A DNA stretch of 64,000 nucleotides from an uncultured Arenicella sp. Its GTDB lineage: Bacteria; Pseudomonadota; Gammaproteobacteria; Arenicellales; Arenicellaceae. Where the stretch lies: NCBI GenBank assembly GCA_938045295.1, contig CALINO010000001.1, positions 42,028 through 106,027 of the forward strand, written 5' to 3'. Positions 38,530 through 49,344 of this stretch are shown here, piece after piece. The notes under the pieces are model-generated. The model was given only the letters and a program-made list of their open reading frames with translations, searched no databases and was not told the DNA's origin. Position 1 is the stretch's first letter, and each line of letters begins with the position of its first letter. A program made the position numbers and the translations under genes.

Positions 38530-40995
38530 ATGAAATATTCATTCCGAAAACTGGCCATTGCGGCGGCTGTTTCTGCCGCAGCTATACCGATGACTGCGAC
38601 TGCTCAAAGTGATGCTGTCTTTGAGGAAATTGTGGTGACCGCGACTAAGCGTTCATCGACATTGCAAGATATTCCAATTGCTGTTTCTGTAACATCAGAA
38701 GAAACGATTAATCAAGCACAAATACTTGATTTAAGCGATTTGCAAAGTGTGGTTCCGACGCTAAGGATTGCTCAATTACAAAGTTCCATCAATACTAACT
38801 TTTCTATTCGTGGCTTTGGTAATGGGGCGAATAATGCCGGTATTGAGCCTTCTGTTGGTGTTTTCATTGACGGCGTTTATCGCTCTCGATCTGCTGGCGG
38901 AATATCGGATCTTCCTAACATTGAACGCGTTGAGGTATTAAGTGGCCCGCAAAGCACGCTGTTTGGCAAAAATGCCTCTGCCGGTGTTATCAGTGTGGTC
39001 ACTAAGAAACCATCAGGTGAGTCCTTAGGAAACATCTCTGCATCTTTAGGTAACTTTGGTCAAGCTGTTGTAAAAGGTTATTACGAAGGGGGTATTTCTG
39101 ATAACGCAGCGTTTAGCATTGCGGCCAGTCATAACGAACGTGACGGTTATGCTACGAACTTGGCCACTGGCGAAGACTTGAATAACCGCAATCGCCAGGC
39201 GGTTCGCGGACAGTTGTTATTGAACCCCAGTGACACTACCGAAATTCGATTTATTGCCGACTATGACACGATTGATGAACGCTGTTGTTTTGCGGGCAAT
39301 TTGGTGTCTGGTCCAGCCTCGTTTGCGATACGAGCGGCGGGTGGTCAACTTGTTGATAATGACCCTGAGGCCTTAGAGTTTTTCGGTAATGTTAACTCGA
39401 CTAATGAGCAAGATAATGCGGGCATTTCGATGCAAATCGATAAAGAGTTCGACAATTTTCAGTTGACGTCGATCACTTCTTTTCGCGATCTTGATACATT
39501 TTTTGTTATTGACACTGATTTTACTAGTGCTGATATAGCGTCTAATTCCACCGACAGTCAAATTGAAACGTTGACTCAGGAAATTCGTCTGACATCGACC
39601 AGTGGAGATCGATTTGATTGGATGGTCGGCGGTTACTTTTTTGATGAGTCTGTCGAGAGTGAGGATAATTTGACTTGGGGCAATGGCTTTAGACCCTATG
39701 TCGATGTGTTATCAGCCGCAGCCGGAGCCCCAGGGGCAATAGGCAGCATTGAATCAGCATTAGGCTTGCCTAGCGGTGCGTTTTATCGACCTGGAGATGG
39801 CACCACGGAAGAGTCGACTCTTGATAACCAAGCGGTCTCTATTTTTGGCCAGCTGGATTTTCATCTTACGGACTCGCTGACGGCGACAGTAGGCTTGAAC
39901 TACACCAAAGATGAAAAAGACGTGTCTATCAATCAAACGCGCAGTGATCCGTTTGGGTCGGTTGACTTAATTCAATTGGGTCGTGGTTTGATTGCACAGA
40001 CACTGATCGCTCAAGGTTTTCCGCCAGCGACAGCACTTGCGGTAGCCGCGGGTGTACCGGCCGATCAAACGCCGCTTGCGGGGCTAAGAACACTGCAATT
40101 TCAAACACCTTTGCCGAGCTTCCCTAATGCCGTAGAAGACGGACAAAGTGATGATGACGAATTAAGTTATAACCTTCGCTTATCTTATGATATTAACGAC
40201 AACGTGAGCATTTATGGCGGTGCGTCAACCGGTTTTAAAGCAACGTCTTGGAATCTGAGCCGAGACTCTAGACCTTCAACGTCTGATGTTGGTGCCCTTA
40301 CTAATGCCGGCCTAAGAACACCAAACCTGATTCCGGGAACACGCTTTGCTGGCCCAGAAGAAGCAACGGTGTACGAAATAGGCTTGAAAGCTAAGCTTGA
40401 TAATGTTGCTTTTAATGTTGCTTTATTTGATCAATCTATTGAAGGTTTTCAATCTAATGTGTTCGTAGGTACTGGTTTTAATTTAGTGAATGCCGGTGAG
40501 CAATCAACCAAAGGCATAGAGTTTGATATCACGTATTACCCGATTGACTCCTTGCAACTGAAGTTTGCTGGAACACTGCTTGACCCGATTTATGACTCAT
40601 TTGAAAATGCAGATCGAGACCCATTAACGGGTGCCGTTGTGGACTTAAGCGGTGAAGTAGCAGGGGGCGTGACTGAAACTAACCTTTCACTGTCGGCGGC
40701 TTATCGTTTCAATATTGGATCGAGTGATGCGTTTTTGCGGGCGGATTACTTCTATGAAGATGAGACCCCCATTGGCGACTTAGAAATTGCTCAGTTTACT
40801 CGAGATAGCCAAAACCTTAATATATCGGCAGGCTTAAACACTGAAAGTGGCTGGGGTTTCTCGATTTGGGGGCGCAATGTAACCGATCACGCTTCGTTGA
40901 TTTCAGCATTTGCCTCGGTAGCACAATCCGGAAGTTTTTCAGGTTATCGTACTCAACCTCGAACCTACGGTGTCACCATACGTAAAGATTTCTAG
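38530..40995 (+). CDS. TonB-dependent receptor
   Basis: Signal peptide; EEIVVTATKRSSTLQDIPIAVSV; NIERVEVLSGPQSTLFGKNASAGVISVVTKKP; ends YGVTIRKDF. Confidence 0.95.
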   Translation: MKYSFRKLAIAAAVSAAAIPMTATAQSDAVFEEIVVTATKRSSTLQDIPIAVSVTSEETINQAQILDLSDLQSVVPTLRIAQLQSSINTNFSIRGFGNGANNAGIEPSVGVFIDGVYRSRSAGGISDLPNIERVEVLSGPQSTLFGKNASAGVISVVTKKPSGESLGNISASLGNFGQAVVKGYYEGGISDNAAFSIAASHNERDGYATNLATGEDLNNRNRQAVRGQLLLNPSDTTEIRFIADYDTIDERCCFAGNLVSGPASFAIRAAGGQLVDNDPEALEFFGNVNSTNEQDNAGISMQIDKEFDNFQLTSITSFRDLDTFFVIDTDFTSADIASNSTDSQIETLTQEIRLTSTSGDRFDWMVGGYFFDESVESEDNLTWGNGFRPYVDVLSAAAGAPGAIGSIESALGLPSGAFYRPGDGTTEESTLDNQAVSIFGQLDFHLTDSLTATVGLNYTKDEKDVSINQTRSDPFGSVDLIQLGRGLIAQTLIAQGFPPATALAVAAGVPADQTPLAGLRTLQFQTPLPSFPNAVEDGQSDDDELSYNLRLSYDINDNVSIYGGASTGFKATSWNLSRDSRPSTSDVGALTNAGLRTPNLIPGTRFAGPEEATVYEIGLKAKLDNVAFNVALFDQSIEGFQSNVFVGTGFNLVNAGEQSTKGIEFDITYYPIDSLQLKFAGTLLDPIYDSFENADRDPLTGAVVDLSGEVAGGVTETNLSLSAAYRFNIGSSDAFLRADYFYEDETPIGDLEIAQFTRDSQNLNISAGLNTESGWGFSIWGRNVTDHASLISAFASVAQSGSFSGYRTQPRTYGVTIRKDF

Positions 40996-41028
40996 TCTTT
41001 GTCAATTTAAAGAATGGTGTTTAAATGG

Positions 41029-41058
41029 AACCGGTGCTGAGTAAAATCAGCGCCGGTT
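41029..41058 (+). terminator. Rho-independent terminator after the TonB receptor
   Basis: AACCGGTGCTGA-GTAAAA-TCAGCGCCGGTT followed by a T-run. Confidence 0.88.
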
Positions 41059-41149
41059 TTTTTACGTGCATGAGATGGGAAGAGAGGCTGACCATCGCGT
41101 GAATAGATAGCTGCAAGAAAGGATACGTAAAAAGTAGAATTGCGTGCGA

Positions 41150-42523
41150 TTAAAACGCAATACTAAGTTTACCTAAGGTCTTTTTTAGTAGGCCAAAAGC
41201 GATAACAAATGCCAATAAGTTACCCAAACTAATGCCATAAAAGATTCCCTCTATACCTAGCCAGCGTGAGCCTATAAAAGCCAGTGGTATGTAAATTAAA
41301 AATAGTCTGGCCAGATTAATATAAAGCGCAATACGTGGCTTACCTAATACATTCATGGATACATTAATTAATATGATCATGGCACTTAAGCCATAGCTCG
41401 CAGGTACAACCCATAAAAACAGGACGATGATGTCTTGTACCTGAGTTTCTTGTGAAAATAGTTCGGCTATTGGGTTGGAAAATACGATCAGAGCGACATA
41501 AACAAATAACTGCAGTAAAAAAATAAATTTAAACGATGTTTTGATAGCGGCCGTGACTCTACTCTTCTCTCCCGCACCTAAATTTTGCCCAATAAACATA
41601 GGTAATGTGGAAGACAGCGCATAGGCAAACATTAAACTCACGGCCTCGATACGCCCACCAACACCGAATGCCGCTACAGCTTCAGCACCATATTTAGCCA
41701 CAAAAAAGGTCATGATTGCGGCTGTAATAGGCACAATGACATTCGCCAGCATGGCTGGAATCGCAATATGAATGAGTTGTAAGAAGTTGTCTTTAAACTG
41801 CGTATAACTTGGCAGTGCGGGTATGAGTAGCTTTTCCTTTACGCCCAATTGATAAAAGGCAATAAAACATGAGGTTACTACTGCAATTACCGTGGCAAGA
41901 GCCGCGCCTTGAATGCCGAGCTCGGGGAATGGGCCAATGCCGAAAATGAGTAGCGGGTCTAAAATCAGATTCACTAACGTCATTACCATGGCAATCATGG
42001 CCGACGTTTTCGTGTCACCAATAGCTCTGAAAGTACTGCTGCACACCTGTGTTAGCATCAAAAACACGCAGCCAATTAGCCATGTTTCCATATAAGCCAT
42101 AATGGCTGGCATGGTCGCTGCTTGAGCACCCACTAAGGTGAATATTGGCTCCAGTAAAATAGCAAGAAAACCGCATAGAATAATGGAGACAACAACGGTT
42201 AAGTAAAACCCGTCGGTAATTAGCCTTGCGGCTAAATTCATGCGATTAGCGCCGATCAATTTAGACGTTAACGATGAAATGGCCATGCCTAAGCCTAATG
42301 AGACGCTGGTCACGGTAAAAGAAATGGGCACAATAAAGCCCATTGCCGCCAACTCTTGAGTGCCAAGAAACGAAATAAAGTAACTGTCAACCAAACCTAA
42401 GCCCATGATAGCCACTAAGGCATATAACATAGGCATGGTGAGCTTGAACAGCGTGGGCGCGATTGGCTGCGTGATGATGGCTTGACGGCGGCCAGCGGCT
42501 GAATTCGTGGATGATTTATTCAA
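41150..42523 (-). CDS. MATE family efflux transporter
   Basis: 457 aa multi-TM protein; LFKLTMPMLYALVAIMGLGLVDSYFISFLGTQELAAMGF and GIQGAALATVIA are MATE features. Confidence 0.92.
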   Translation of the reverse strand: MNKSSTNSAAGRRQAIITQPIAPTLFKLTMPMLYALVAIMGLGLVDSYFISFLGTQELAAMGFIVPISFTVTSVSLGLGMAISSLTSKLIGANRMNLAARLITDGFYLTVVVSIILCGFLAILLEPIFTLVGAQAATMPAIMAYMETWLIGCVFLMLTQVCSSTFRAIGDTKTSAMIAMVMTLVNLILDPLLIFGIGPFPELGIQGAALATVIAVVTSCFIAFYQLGVKEKLLIPALPSYTQFKDNFLQLIHIAIPAMLANVIVPITAAIMTFFVAKYGAEAVAAFGVGGRIEAVSLMFAYALSSTLPMFIGQNLGAGEKSRVTAAIKTSFKFIFLLQLFVYVALIVFSNPIAELFSQETQVQDIIVLFLWVVPASYGLSAMIILINVSMNVLGKPRIALYINLARLFLIYIPLAFIGSRWLGIEGIFYGISLGNLLAFVIAFGLLKKTLGKLSIAF

Positions 42524-42727
42524 GAAGGGTGCCTTTTTAGGCTGGTGGTTTTTTAAAACATAAATCTGATGGTTTCAGTGTCGGCGTTTTTCGCGCGAAA
42601 GCAAGAGGTTTATTTGAAAAGTGGTGTTTAAAAAGAGTGTTAAATACGGTTGATGTAAAACTTAGGCTTATTTCGTGGTTATTGTTTACTATTAAACGTT
42701 TCAATTCGTAATATGAACGTTGAAGGT

Positions 42728-43150
42728 TTATACCGCTGTTTCTAATATTGCACGCACGTTTTGCATGGGTATTCCTGCTGATAAGCCGGCGTCTACGGCT
42801 TCATCCACCGTGACGTTGTTATCAGCGATGGCTCCCAAAGCCCATATAATGGATGAACGCATTCCGCTACGACAGTGTGCTAAAACGGCACCTTGGCTGT
42901 GATTAATGACCGCCTTAAAATTATCGACCAAATCCTCGGGCATGGGCTGGCCATTGGCCATTGGCAGATAGTGGTAGTTAATGCCATGTTCTTTAGCTAT
43001 TTCGGCGGCCACATGTGAGGGCAATTGACCCGATTCTTCGCCGTCAGGCCGATTATTGATGATGTCGGTGACTCCCGACTGCTTTATGGCCTGAAAATCG
43101 GTCGTTTGAATTTGGCCAGCGACGAAAAGATTGTTATGCAGTTTTTTCAT
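42728..43150 (-). CDS. TIGR01244 / DUF442 beta-lactamase-hydrolase-like phosphatase-fold protein
   Basis: FVAGQIQTTDFQAIKQSGVTDIINNRPDGEESGQ...VLAHCRSGMRSSIIWALG (Cx5R loop). Confidence 0.88.
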   Translation of the reverse strand: MKKLHNNLFVAGQIQTTDFQAIKQSGVTDIINNRPDGEESGQLPSHVAAEIAKEHGINYHYLPMANGQPMPEDLVDNFKAVINHSQGAVLAHCRSGMRSSIIWALGAIADNNVTVDEAVDAGLSAGIPMQNVRAILETAV

Positions 43151-45251
43151 ACAAAGTATCTGATTTTTTAGACGGGTGTGTTTTGCGCAAACGAAGAGAG
43201 CGAATGGTGCTTTTTAATTGCTGTAATTTAGCCTCAGCGTCTAGGCTTTTTTGACCATAACATAATTCTTGGTACAGATTGGTTATTTGCTTGATTTCCG
43301 CCTCTTTAGCTGGGTAAGCCTGGATGAGCCTTCTGGCAAATTCGTTCGGTGTTTCAGACTTGTTTCTGATAACGCCGGTTTTTTTAGTCTTTGTGGTAAA
43401 CGCTAAATAGGTTTTTTGTAAATTGCTGCGTTTTATAGGTTTGGGGACCAGTTGCCAGAAATACAATAATAAAATGGCAATAACCCCAATGCTCAAAATA
43501 ACCACAATTGAATACAGGCCGTTTTTAGCACTGAACCCTAATTTACCTAACAATTCTTGCTGAGTATCCGAGTCGTAGTCAATGACCCACTTTTTCCATT
43601 GATATTTAGCATTAGACCAAGTCTCTAGTACGTTTCTCCAAATGCGTGCAGTGCCGGTTGGGTTTAAAAAATTACTTAATGCTCGCCCGGATGCGTTGTC
43701 ACCCAAAAGGTCGTTTTCCCATAATTCTCTAAGAGCCCCCATGCCATACTCAATGCGTTCAGGGCTAATTGCCGCGGTTGGGTCATAGCGAACCCAATTT
43801 CCGTCTATATACGCTTCACTCCACGCATGAGCGTCAGAGTAACGCACTTCCAAAAAACCGCCTTTTTGATTGATGGCACCGCCTTGATAACCCGTCACTA
43901 CTCGCGCCGGCACACCGGCCCAGCGCAGCAGGGTGGTGAAGGCACTGGCGTAGTGCTCGCAATAGCCTGTGCGCGTATTAAAAAGAAAATCATCCAAAGG
44001 AGCAATGTCTTCTAACACGGGCGGAGTCAGTGAATAGTTATAAGGGTTATTGGCGAAATGTGAGTAAACAGCGTTAGCAATTTGGCGTGGCGTGTTGGCA
44101 GATTGCCGTATCGATGAAATAAGTGCTTGTGTGCGAGCCGTCGGCTGACTTTTAGTGACCAACAAAGAGTCTGTATTAAGAGCTTGCGGCGTAAACCAAG
44201 GTTTAAGGCTTGAGGTGCCTTTATAGCGAAAAGCGCGACCTTTGGGGCGTTTTATAAAAACGGAATAATCGTAATTGAGTAAGCCTAACTCATTAGTTTT
44301 TACGTAATCCAAATAAGGCACGAAAATGTCGGTACTATATTCATGAGTGATTTCATATTCGGTTTGGCCAACGGGCGCCAATTTAGATTGATTACGTATT
44401 TCTCGACTGGCCGATAAATTTTGCCATTTGCTTACTTCTTTTTGTGATACAAGCCAAGTAAAGTCAACTTCTTCGGTCATTACTTTTGCGCGCCAGTAAA
44501 GCCGTGAGTTTGAAGGAATAGCGCCAGAGAATTTAGCGGTGAAAGCCAGTTCATTGTTAAATGCGCTGTTGGCCATTTCACCAGCCACTAGGGCGTTATC
44601 TAAAGCGTTGGTGTTCTTATCCAGAGAAGGGATGAAACCAAAGCCTCCCTGCAATCTAGGGAAAAAGAAAAATAAAAACACAGCCAATGGCAGTGCTTTT
44701 AAAATGAGGCCTGACGCTGATTTTACGGCGCTCCAGAGGCTTATTTTTGCTGGATTGGTAATCTTAAACAACAAAGCCGTTATGGTTATTGTGTAAGCAA
44801 TGACTAAGGCAATGTTGGCCAATGATGAATTAAATAGAAAGCTTGATGCGGTCAAAAAATACAAGATAACGCAAACAACAAAATAGTCACGCACCGTTTT
44901 CGATTCTAAAAACTTAAGTGACACTAATAACACGAGAAAGCTGATTCCCGCGGTTTGGCCATTCCACCCCCCATAGGAAATGATGATAAGCCCTAAGCTG
45001 ATGATTGCCAGTATCATCATTAGCCACTGCGGGGGTGAGTCTTTTTTACCCCAAATTATGAGACATTTAAGTGCGAAAACAACGCACGATAAAACCGCAA
45101 TGCTCAGGCTGGCGATGCTGAAATGCATTATTAATGCCAGTGCTATTACGGCCGCCATTTGGATTAATGTGGCGCGGTTAGGAGCGTGAGCTGGCGGCGC
45201 TGTGGGCAAAGAGGGTAGGCCAGCGATTAATGTTTGAAATAATTGTTTCAT
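43134..45251 (-). CDS. tgpA: TgpA-like transglutaminase (DUF3488 + transglutaminase core + DUF4129)
   Basis: N-terminal TM block; TRTGYCEHYASAFTTLLRWAGVPARVVTGYQGG...YSDAHAWSEAYIDGNWVRYDPTAAI (Cys-His-Asp triad). Start set at MKQLFQTLIAGLPSLP. Confidence 0.93.
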   Translation of the reverse strand: MKQLFQTLIAGLPSLPTAPPAHAPNRATLIQMAAVIALALIMHFSIASLSIAVLSCVVFALKCLIIWGKKDSPPQWLMMILAIISLGLIIISYGGWNGQTAGISFLVLLVSLKFLESKTVRDYFVVCVILYFLTASSFLFNSSLANIALVIAYTITITALLFKITNPAKISLWSAVKSASGLILKALPLAVFLFFFFPRLQGGFGFIPSLDKNTNALDNALVAGEMANSAFNNELAFTAKFSGAIPSNSRLYWRAKVMTEEVDFTWLVSQKEVSKWQNLSASREIRNQSKLAPVGQTEYEITHEYSTDIFVPYLDYVKTNELGLLNYDYSVFIKRPKGRAFRYKGTSSLKPWFTPQALNTDSLLVTKSQPTARTQALISSIRQSANTPRQIANAVYSHFANNPYNYSLTPPVLEDIAPLDDFLFNTRTGYCEHYASAFTTLLRWAGVPARVVTGYQGGAINQKGGFLEVRYSDAHAWSEAYIDGNWVRYDPTAAISPERIEYGMGALRELWENDLLGDNASGRALSNFLNPTGTARIWRNVLETWSNAKYQWKKWVIDYDSDTQQELLGKLGFSAKNGLYSIVVILSIGVIAILLLYFWQLVPKPIKRSNLQKTYLAFTTKTKKTGVIRNKSETPNEFARRLIQAYPAKEAEIKQITNLYQELCYGQKSLDAEAKLQQLKSTIRSLRLRKTHPSKKSDTLYEKTA

Positions 45252-45261
45252 CACTCTGAAT

Positions 45262-46251
45262 TTATGCTCGCACCTTGCTGGCCGTGGCTCTATTTCGGTT
45301 CTGTTGCGCCTTGTTAGATGATGTCTTATTCGAAACCTCAACTGCGGGCTCGACCAGCCCCCATAAGGCGAGGGTTCTTAAGCAATTATGGTAGTGAGTA
45401 TTACCATTGTCGTGGCTGAGGGTGTGGTTTGGCATTTCTAATTGGTATTTCACCCCGTCTTTTTCAGCTTGTATCACCCAGTAACAAAGCTGGCTGAGCT
45501 TGTCTTCAACACTCATTGATGTTGGTAAGCTGGCCCAGCTTAAATTAATGGAGCTCGGGCTGATTGATTCGTACTCAAGCGTCACTAACTTATTGGTTTT
45601 GGCAACCGACGGCCAATGAATGTCGCGAATGCGATCACCATCTTGATACGGCTTCATGCCCTTATAATCGTCATTGCCTGAAATGTGTGCGCTTTGCTGT
45701 TCTTGTTTACCGGTTTGATTACTGTCTAGGTTTAACGACACCAAATCTAACGGTTGTGGGTAAACTAAGCAACGTTGCTGTGACTGATGCTTTTTAGTCC
45801 AGCAAAAGAACACGCTAATGGGGAATTGCGATGTGATCACCACAGGGTCGCAATTAAGGTATCCCCGTTGCAGAGTTGGCAGTTTAATATCCACAAGTTG
45901 CTCTGAGTGCGGTTTTAACTCCATTACCTGATGAAAGCCACCGCTAACCACCCACACGGCGTGCCTGGTGCTGCGGCTGTCATTGCTGATCTGCGTTGGA
46001 AACTCGGCATGCTGACCTAAAAACACGGGCTGCCCAGATTGTGTATTCAGTGTTAAGCCTATGATATTGTTGTGGGTATAGAGCATGCCAACGAGCGCCA
46101 CGGCCACTAAAACAAACAGCATCATAAATGCGGCTTGATTATCAAACTTGATGGCAATACCGAATAATGCGGCCATAATGAGGCCAAAATACCAGCCCAT
46201 ACGAGTGGGCAATATGTAGAGCTGGCGACGGGTAATGGTTAAGTCAGACAC
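45262..46251 (-). CDS. DUF58 domain-containing protein
   Basis: Two N-terminal TMs, GNDDYKGMKPYQDGDRIRDIHWPSVAKTNKLVTLEYES; between moxR-like and tgpA genes. Confidence 0.92.
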   Translation of the reverse strand: MSDLTITRRQLYILPTRMGWYFGLIMAALFGIAIKFDNQAAFMMLFVLVAVALVGMLYTHNNIIGLTLNTQSGQPVFLGQHAEFPTQISNDSRSTRHAVWVVSGGFHQVMELKPHSEQLVDIKLPTLQRGYLNCDPVVITSQFPISVFFCWTKKHQSQQRCLVYPQPLDLVSLNLDSNQTGKQEQQSAHISGNDDYKGMKPYQDGDRIRDIHWPSVAKTNKLVTLEYESISPSSINLSWASLPTSMSVEDKLSQLCYWVIQAEKDGVKYQLEMPNHTLSHDNGNTHYHNCLRTLALWGLVEPAVEVSNKTSSNKAQQNRNRATASKVRA

Positions 46252-46265
46252 TCGCTGTTCTCGGA

Positions 46266-47171
46266 TTAAATGACGTCAATGCCATCGATGATGTTACTTA
46301 ACTCATCGGCCGAATTAGCACCGTCATTGCATTGCAAGCGGTGAGCTGCCGTGTGGGTGGCGAGCGTTTTAATGTCGTCCGGCAGTACTGAATCGCGATT
46401 TTCGATAAAGGCTAATGCTTTGGCTGCTTGCAACCATTGCAAACCCGCTCTAGGACTAAGGCCGGTAACAAATTTTCCAGAACTGCGAGTCTGAGCTAAT
46501 ATTTTTTGCAAGTAGTCGACTAAGTTCTCGCTGGCATGAACCTGATCCACTTGCGCGCACATTTCGGCCACTTCTTGTTTGGAAAATACCGGCGTTTGAC
46601 TGTCGGCAATGGCTTTTCCGCCTCGCTTTAATAACAACTGTTTTTCAAAGTCAGCATTGGGGTAGCCCAGAGAGATGCGCATCAAAAAGCGGTCTAGTTG
46701 AGACTCTGGCAATGGAAAGGTACCGCTTTGTTCAAGTGGGTTTTGTGTGGCAATCACGAAAAATGGCGAGCTTAGGTTGATGGCATTGCCTTCAACCGAA
46801 ACTTGTTGCTCTTCCATGGCTTGCAATAGCGCGCTTTGAGTTTTTGGGGTCGCTCGGTTTATTTCATCAGCGAGTAACAGTGAGGTGAATAACGGGCCGC
46901 GTTTGAAATGAAACTTTTTACTTTCCATGTCGAATATCGTCATGCCGATAATGTCGGTTGGAAGTAGGTCGCTGGTAAATTGCACTCGTTTGTATGGCAA
47001 GCCAAATAAATGCGCGAGTGCTTGCGATAGGGTGGTTTTGCCCACGCCAGGAATATCCTCAATCAGCAAGTGACCTCTGGCCAGTAAGCACACTACCGCA
47101 AGCTTGGTTGCTTCTGGGTTGCCTAAAATAACTTGGTTCAGTTGAGAAAATAATTTATCGATTTTTTCCAT
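46266..47171 (-). CDS. MoxR family AAA+ ATPase
   Basis: HLLIEDIPGVGKTTLSQALAHLFGLPYKRVQFTSDLLPTDIIG; LLADEINRATPKTQSALLQAMEEQQVSV. Confidence 0.96.
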   Translation of the reverse strand: MEKIDKLFSQLNQVILGNPEATKLAVVCLLARGHLLIEDIPGVGKTTLSQALAHLFGLPYKRVQFTSDLLPTDIIGMTIFDMESKKFHFKRGPLFTSLLLADEINRATPKTQSALLQAMEEQQVSVEGNAINLSSPFFVIATQNPLEQSGTFPLPESQLDRFLMRISLGYPNADFEKQLLLKRGGKAIADSQTPVFSKQEVAEMCAQVDQVHASENLVDYLQKILAQTRSSGKFVTGLSPRAGLQWLQAAKALAFIENRDSVLPDDIKTLATHTAAHRLQCNDGANSADELSNIIDGIDVI

Positions 47172-47222
47172 GAGGTTGTGACGGCCTTTTTCTTTTTATT
47201 GGTGTGGTTATAAATGCTGTTT

Positions 47223-48935
47223 TTATTGATGCTGCTTTAGGCGTTGTCGGTGTTTAAACCAACGCACAAGAGGTATGTAATTGGTGTTGTCATTAATCAG
47301 AGTGTCGAGCAACTCTATATTATGTTGCAAACGTTGTGGCAATAAAATTTGGTTTCTAGGGCCGCAAACCAATAATTGGTCTCCAACCTTCAAGGCTTCA
47401 TCATTCTCAGGAAGTATTGTGCTCACACCGTTGCGAAGCAAGAGTAAAGGAATGCAGCCACCGCCAAATATAGGGTGGTGATTGGTGGTTTTACCAATGG
47501 TGATTTTTGACCCAGTTCTAATGAAATCGACTATTTCAGGCGATGACTCTTTGTCAACGCACATGCGCCAGGTTACAGGCTCTTGATCGCCGACCAAACT
47601 TTCAACGCGTTGCGCCAGCAATGACGTTTCTTCTTTGGTTAGCGCATTCGAAAATTTAATAAAGCGAATGACCAGTGGCCGTGAAATTGCAGTAAGCACT
47701 TCATTGGCCACCAACAAGCTGCGGCGCACAATGTAATTACAATCGGCGTGCTCAAATAGCAGTCTATTTGACTCTTTACTTACCCGGCCAATGGTGGTGA
47801 TGCTGGGCTTTATCTGTTTTGCCGTCATGATGATGGACAAGTTATTAGCATCGTCCTCGGTGGCCGCAATGATCACATCCGCCTGTTCTAATTTAGCTTC
47901 GATCAAGGTTTCCGCTTCGGTGCCACGGCCAATAATACTGTTGTCAGGCGCTCTTGATGCAATCGGGTCGGGCACCACCACGGTAATTTCCTCGACTATT
48001 TCATCAAGCGCTTGATGTATGGCTTTCCCAAGTCGGCCATAGCCGCAGATAATCCACTTTTGGGTCGATAACCCCCATTCTTGTATGTTCGGCGCGATGT
48101 ACTCTGAGCTGTATTGATTAATAAACCAGTTTTGAATTTGATGCAGCTGAGGGTTGGTGGTGAGCTGTTGTAAGCGTTGCGCAAAGGTGAGGTACGGGTT
48201 GATAATTAAATCGGTGCCAAATGACGCCATGTTCTTGGCTTCATCTTCAACCTCTGAACGGCTAATGACCTTAACGTCTGGATTCACCAGTTTGCACGAC
48301 ACAGCCACTTCTAAATTAGTATGGTCTAAATTGGTCAATACAATCACGCCTTGGCAATGCGGGCTGTTGATGCCAGCGGCAATAAGATTGTTGGGGTCAG
48401 TAATGTCGGCCGTTAGCGAAATCGGAGGAGGGGTGAATTCACCCAGGCCGATGGTGGCAATTCGGTCTGAGCTGATGTCTAAAATAACCGTTTGAATACC
48501 TAAACCACATAAGCCCTGATTGACCATTTCGCCGGTCTTTCCGTAGCCGCAAATGATGTAAAAGGGGCTGTCTAGCTTCATGATACTGCGCTGGAACCCG
48601 CGTTGGGTCACGGCCAGCAAAAATGTTTCGTCTTGCACTAGACGTAGCACGCTGCCAATGCTGTATAACCAAGCAATTACTGAAGTGTAAATACACACCA
48701 GCACCCAGCCACGTTGTAAGTCAGTGAATTCGTATGGAATTTCGCCAAAGCCAATGGTGGTGCCCATAAAGCTGACAAAGTAAAACGCATGAAAGAAGCT
48801 CATGCGCCACGGTTCACCGTCGGGCGTCACCCCAGGAATAAGCGTCATTCCCAGTGTGGCCACTGAATAAATCGTAATCAATACGATTAGCGGCACCCTC
48901 ATGCGCCGCAATACTAAGAAAAATATATTCCCCAT
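47223..48935 (-). CDS. Potassium channel family protein with two TrkA-N/RCK domains
   Basis: Pore-like FVSFMGTTIGFGEIPYEFTDLQRGWVL; two Rossmann starts (YIICGYGKTGEMV; WIICGYGRLGKAI). Confidence 0.9.
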   Translation of the reverse strand: MGNIFFLVLRRMRVPLIVLITIYSVATLGMTLIPGVTPDGEPWRMSFFHAFYFVSFMGTTIGFGEIPYEFTDLQRGWVLVCIYTSVIAWLYSIGSVLRLVQDETFLLAVTQRGFQRSIMKLDSPFYIICGYGKTGEMVNQGLCGLGIQTVILDISSDRIATIGLGEFTPPPISLTADITDPNNLIAAGINSPHCQGVIVLTNLDHTNLEVAVSCKLVNPDVKVISRSEVEDEAKNMASFGTDLIINPYLTFAQRLQQLTTNPQLHQIQNWFINQYSSEYIAPNIQEWGLSTQKWIICGYGRLGKAIHQALDEIVEEITVVVPDPIASRAPDNSIIGRGTEAETLIEAKLEQADVIIAATEDDANNLSIIMTAKQIKPSITTIGRVSKESNRLLFEHADCNYIVRRSLLVANEVLTAISRPLVIRFIKFSNALTKEETSLLAQRVESLVGDQEPVTWRMCVDKESSPEIVDFIRTGSKITIGKTTNHHPIFGGGCIPLLLLRNGVSTILPENDEALKVGDQLLVCGPRNQILLPQRLQHNIELLDTLINDNTNYIPLVRWFKHRQRLKQHQ

Positions 48936-48960
48936 AATTACTGAACCAGCAACGTGTGGC

Positions 48961-49344
48961 CTAGCGTCTTAGTTGGCTGGTCTCAACAATGAGCAGTATT
49001 ACAGAGAGAAAATTGGCAATTAATGCGCCACCAGCCAGCGATAATATTGTTGCGGTTTGGGCCGTGCTCAAACCTGCGGTGGCTTCATTGGCCGCCAGCG
49101 CCCATAAGATGGCGGCGGCAATTAACAGTAGGTCTACCACCAAGCTGGAGGCTAAAACGGTGGAGCCAAATTGGCTGCGATCACCAAACTTTAACACGGT
49201 GCAAATCAAGCTCACAATCAGCGCTACGGCCAACTCAATGGCTTGTAAGCTATCGGGGGCTGCCACCCCTGAAATGAAAAAACTAGTATTAACTGACAGA
49301 GCCAGAATAATAAAGAACGCGAAAATGACTTTTTCTAAATTCAT
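48961..49344 (-). CDS. Hypothetical membrane protein (four TM segments)
   Basis: 127 aa hydrophobic protein; minus frame preferred over the overlapping + ORFs because of TM periodicity and the shared orientation with the preceding gene. Confidence 0.65.
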   Translation of the reverse strand: MNLEKVIFAFFIILALSVNTSFFISGVAAPDSLQAIELAVALIVSLICTVLKFGDRSQFGSTVLASSLVVDLLLIAAAILWALAANEATAGLSTAQTATILSLAGGALIANFLSVILLIVETSQLRR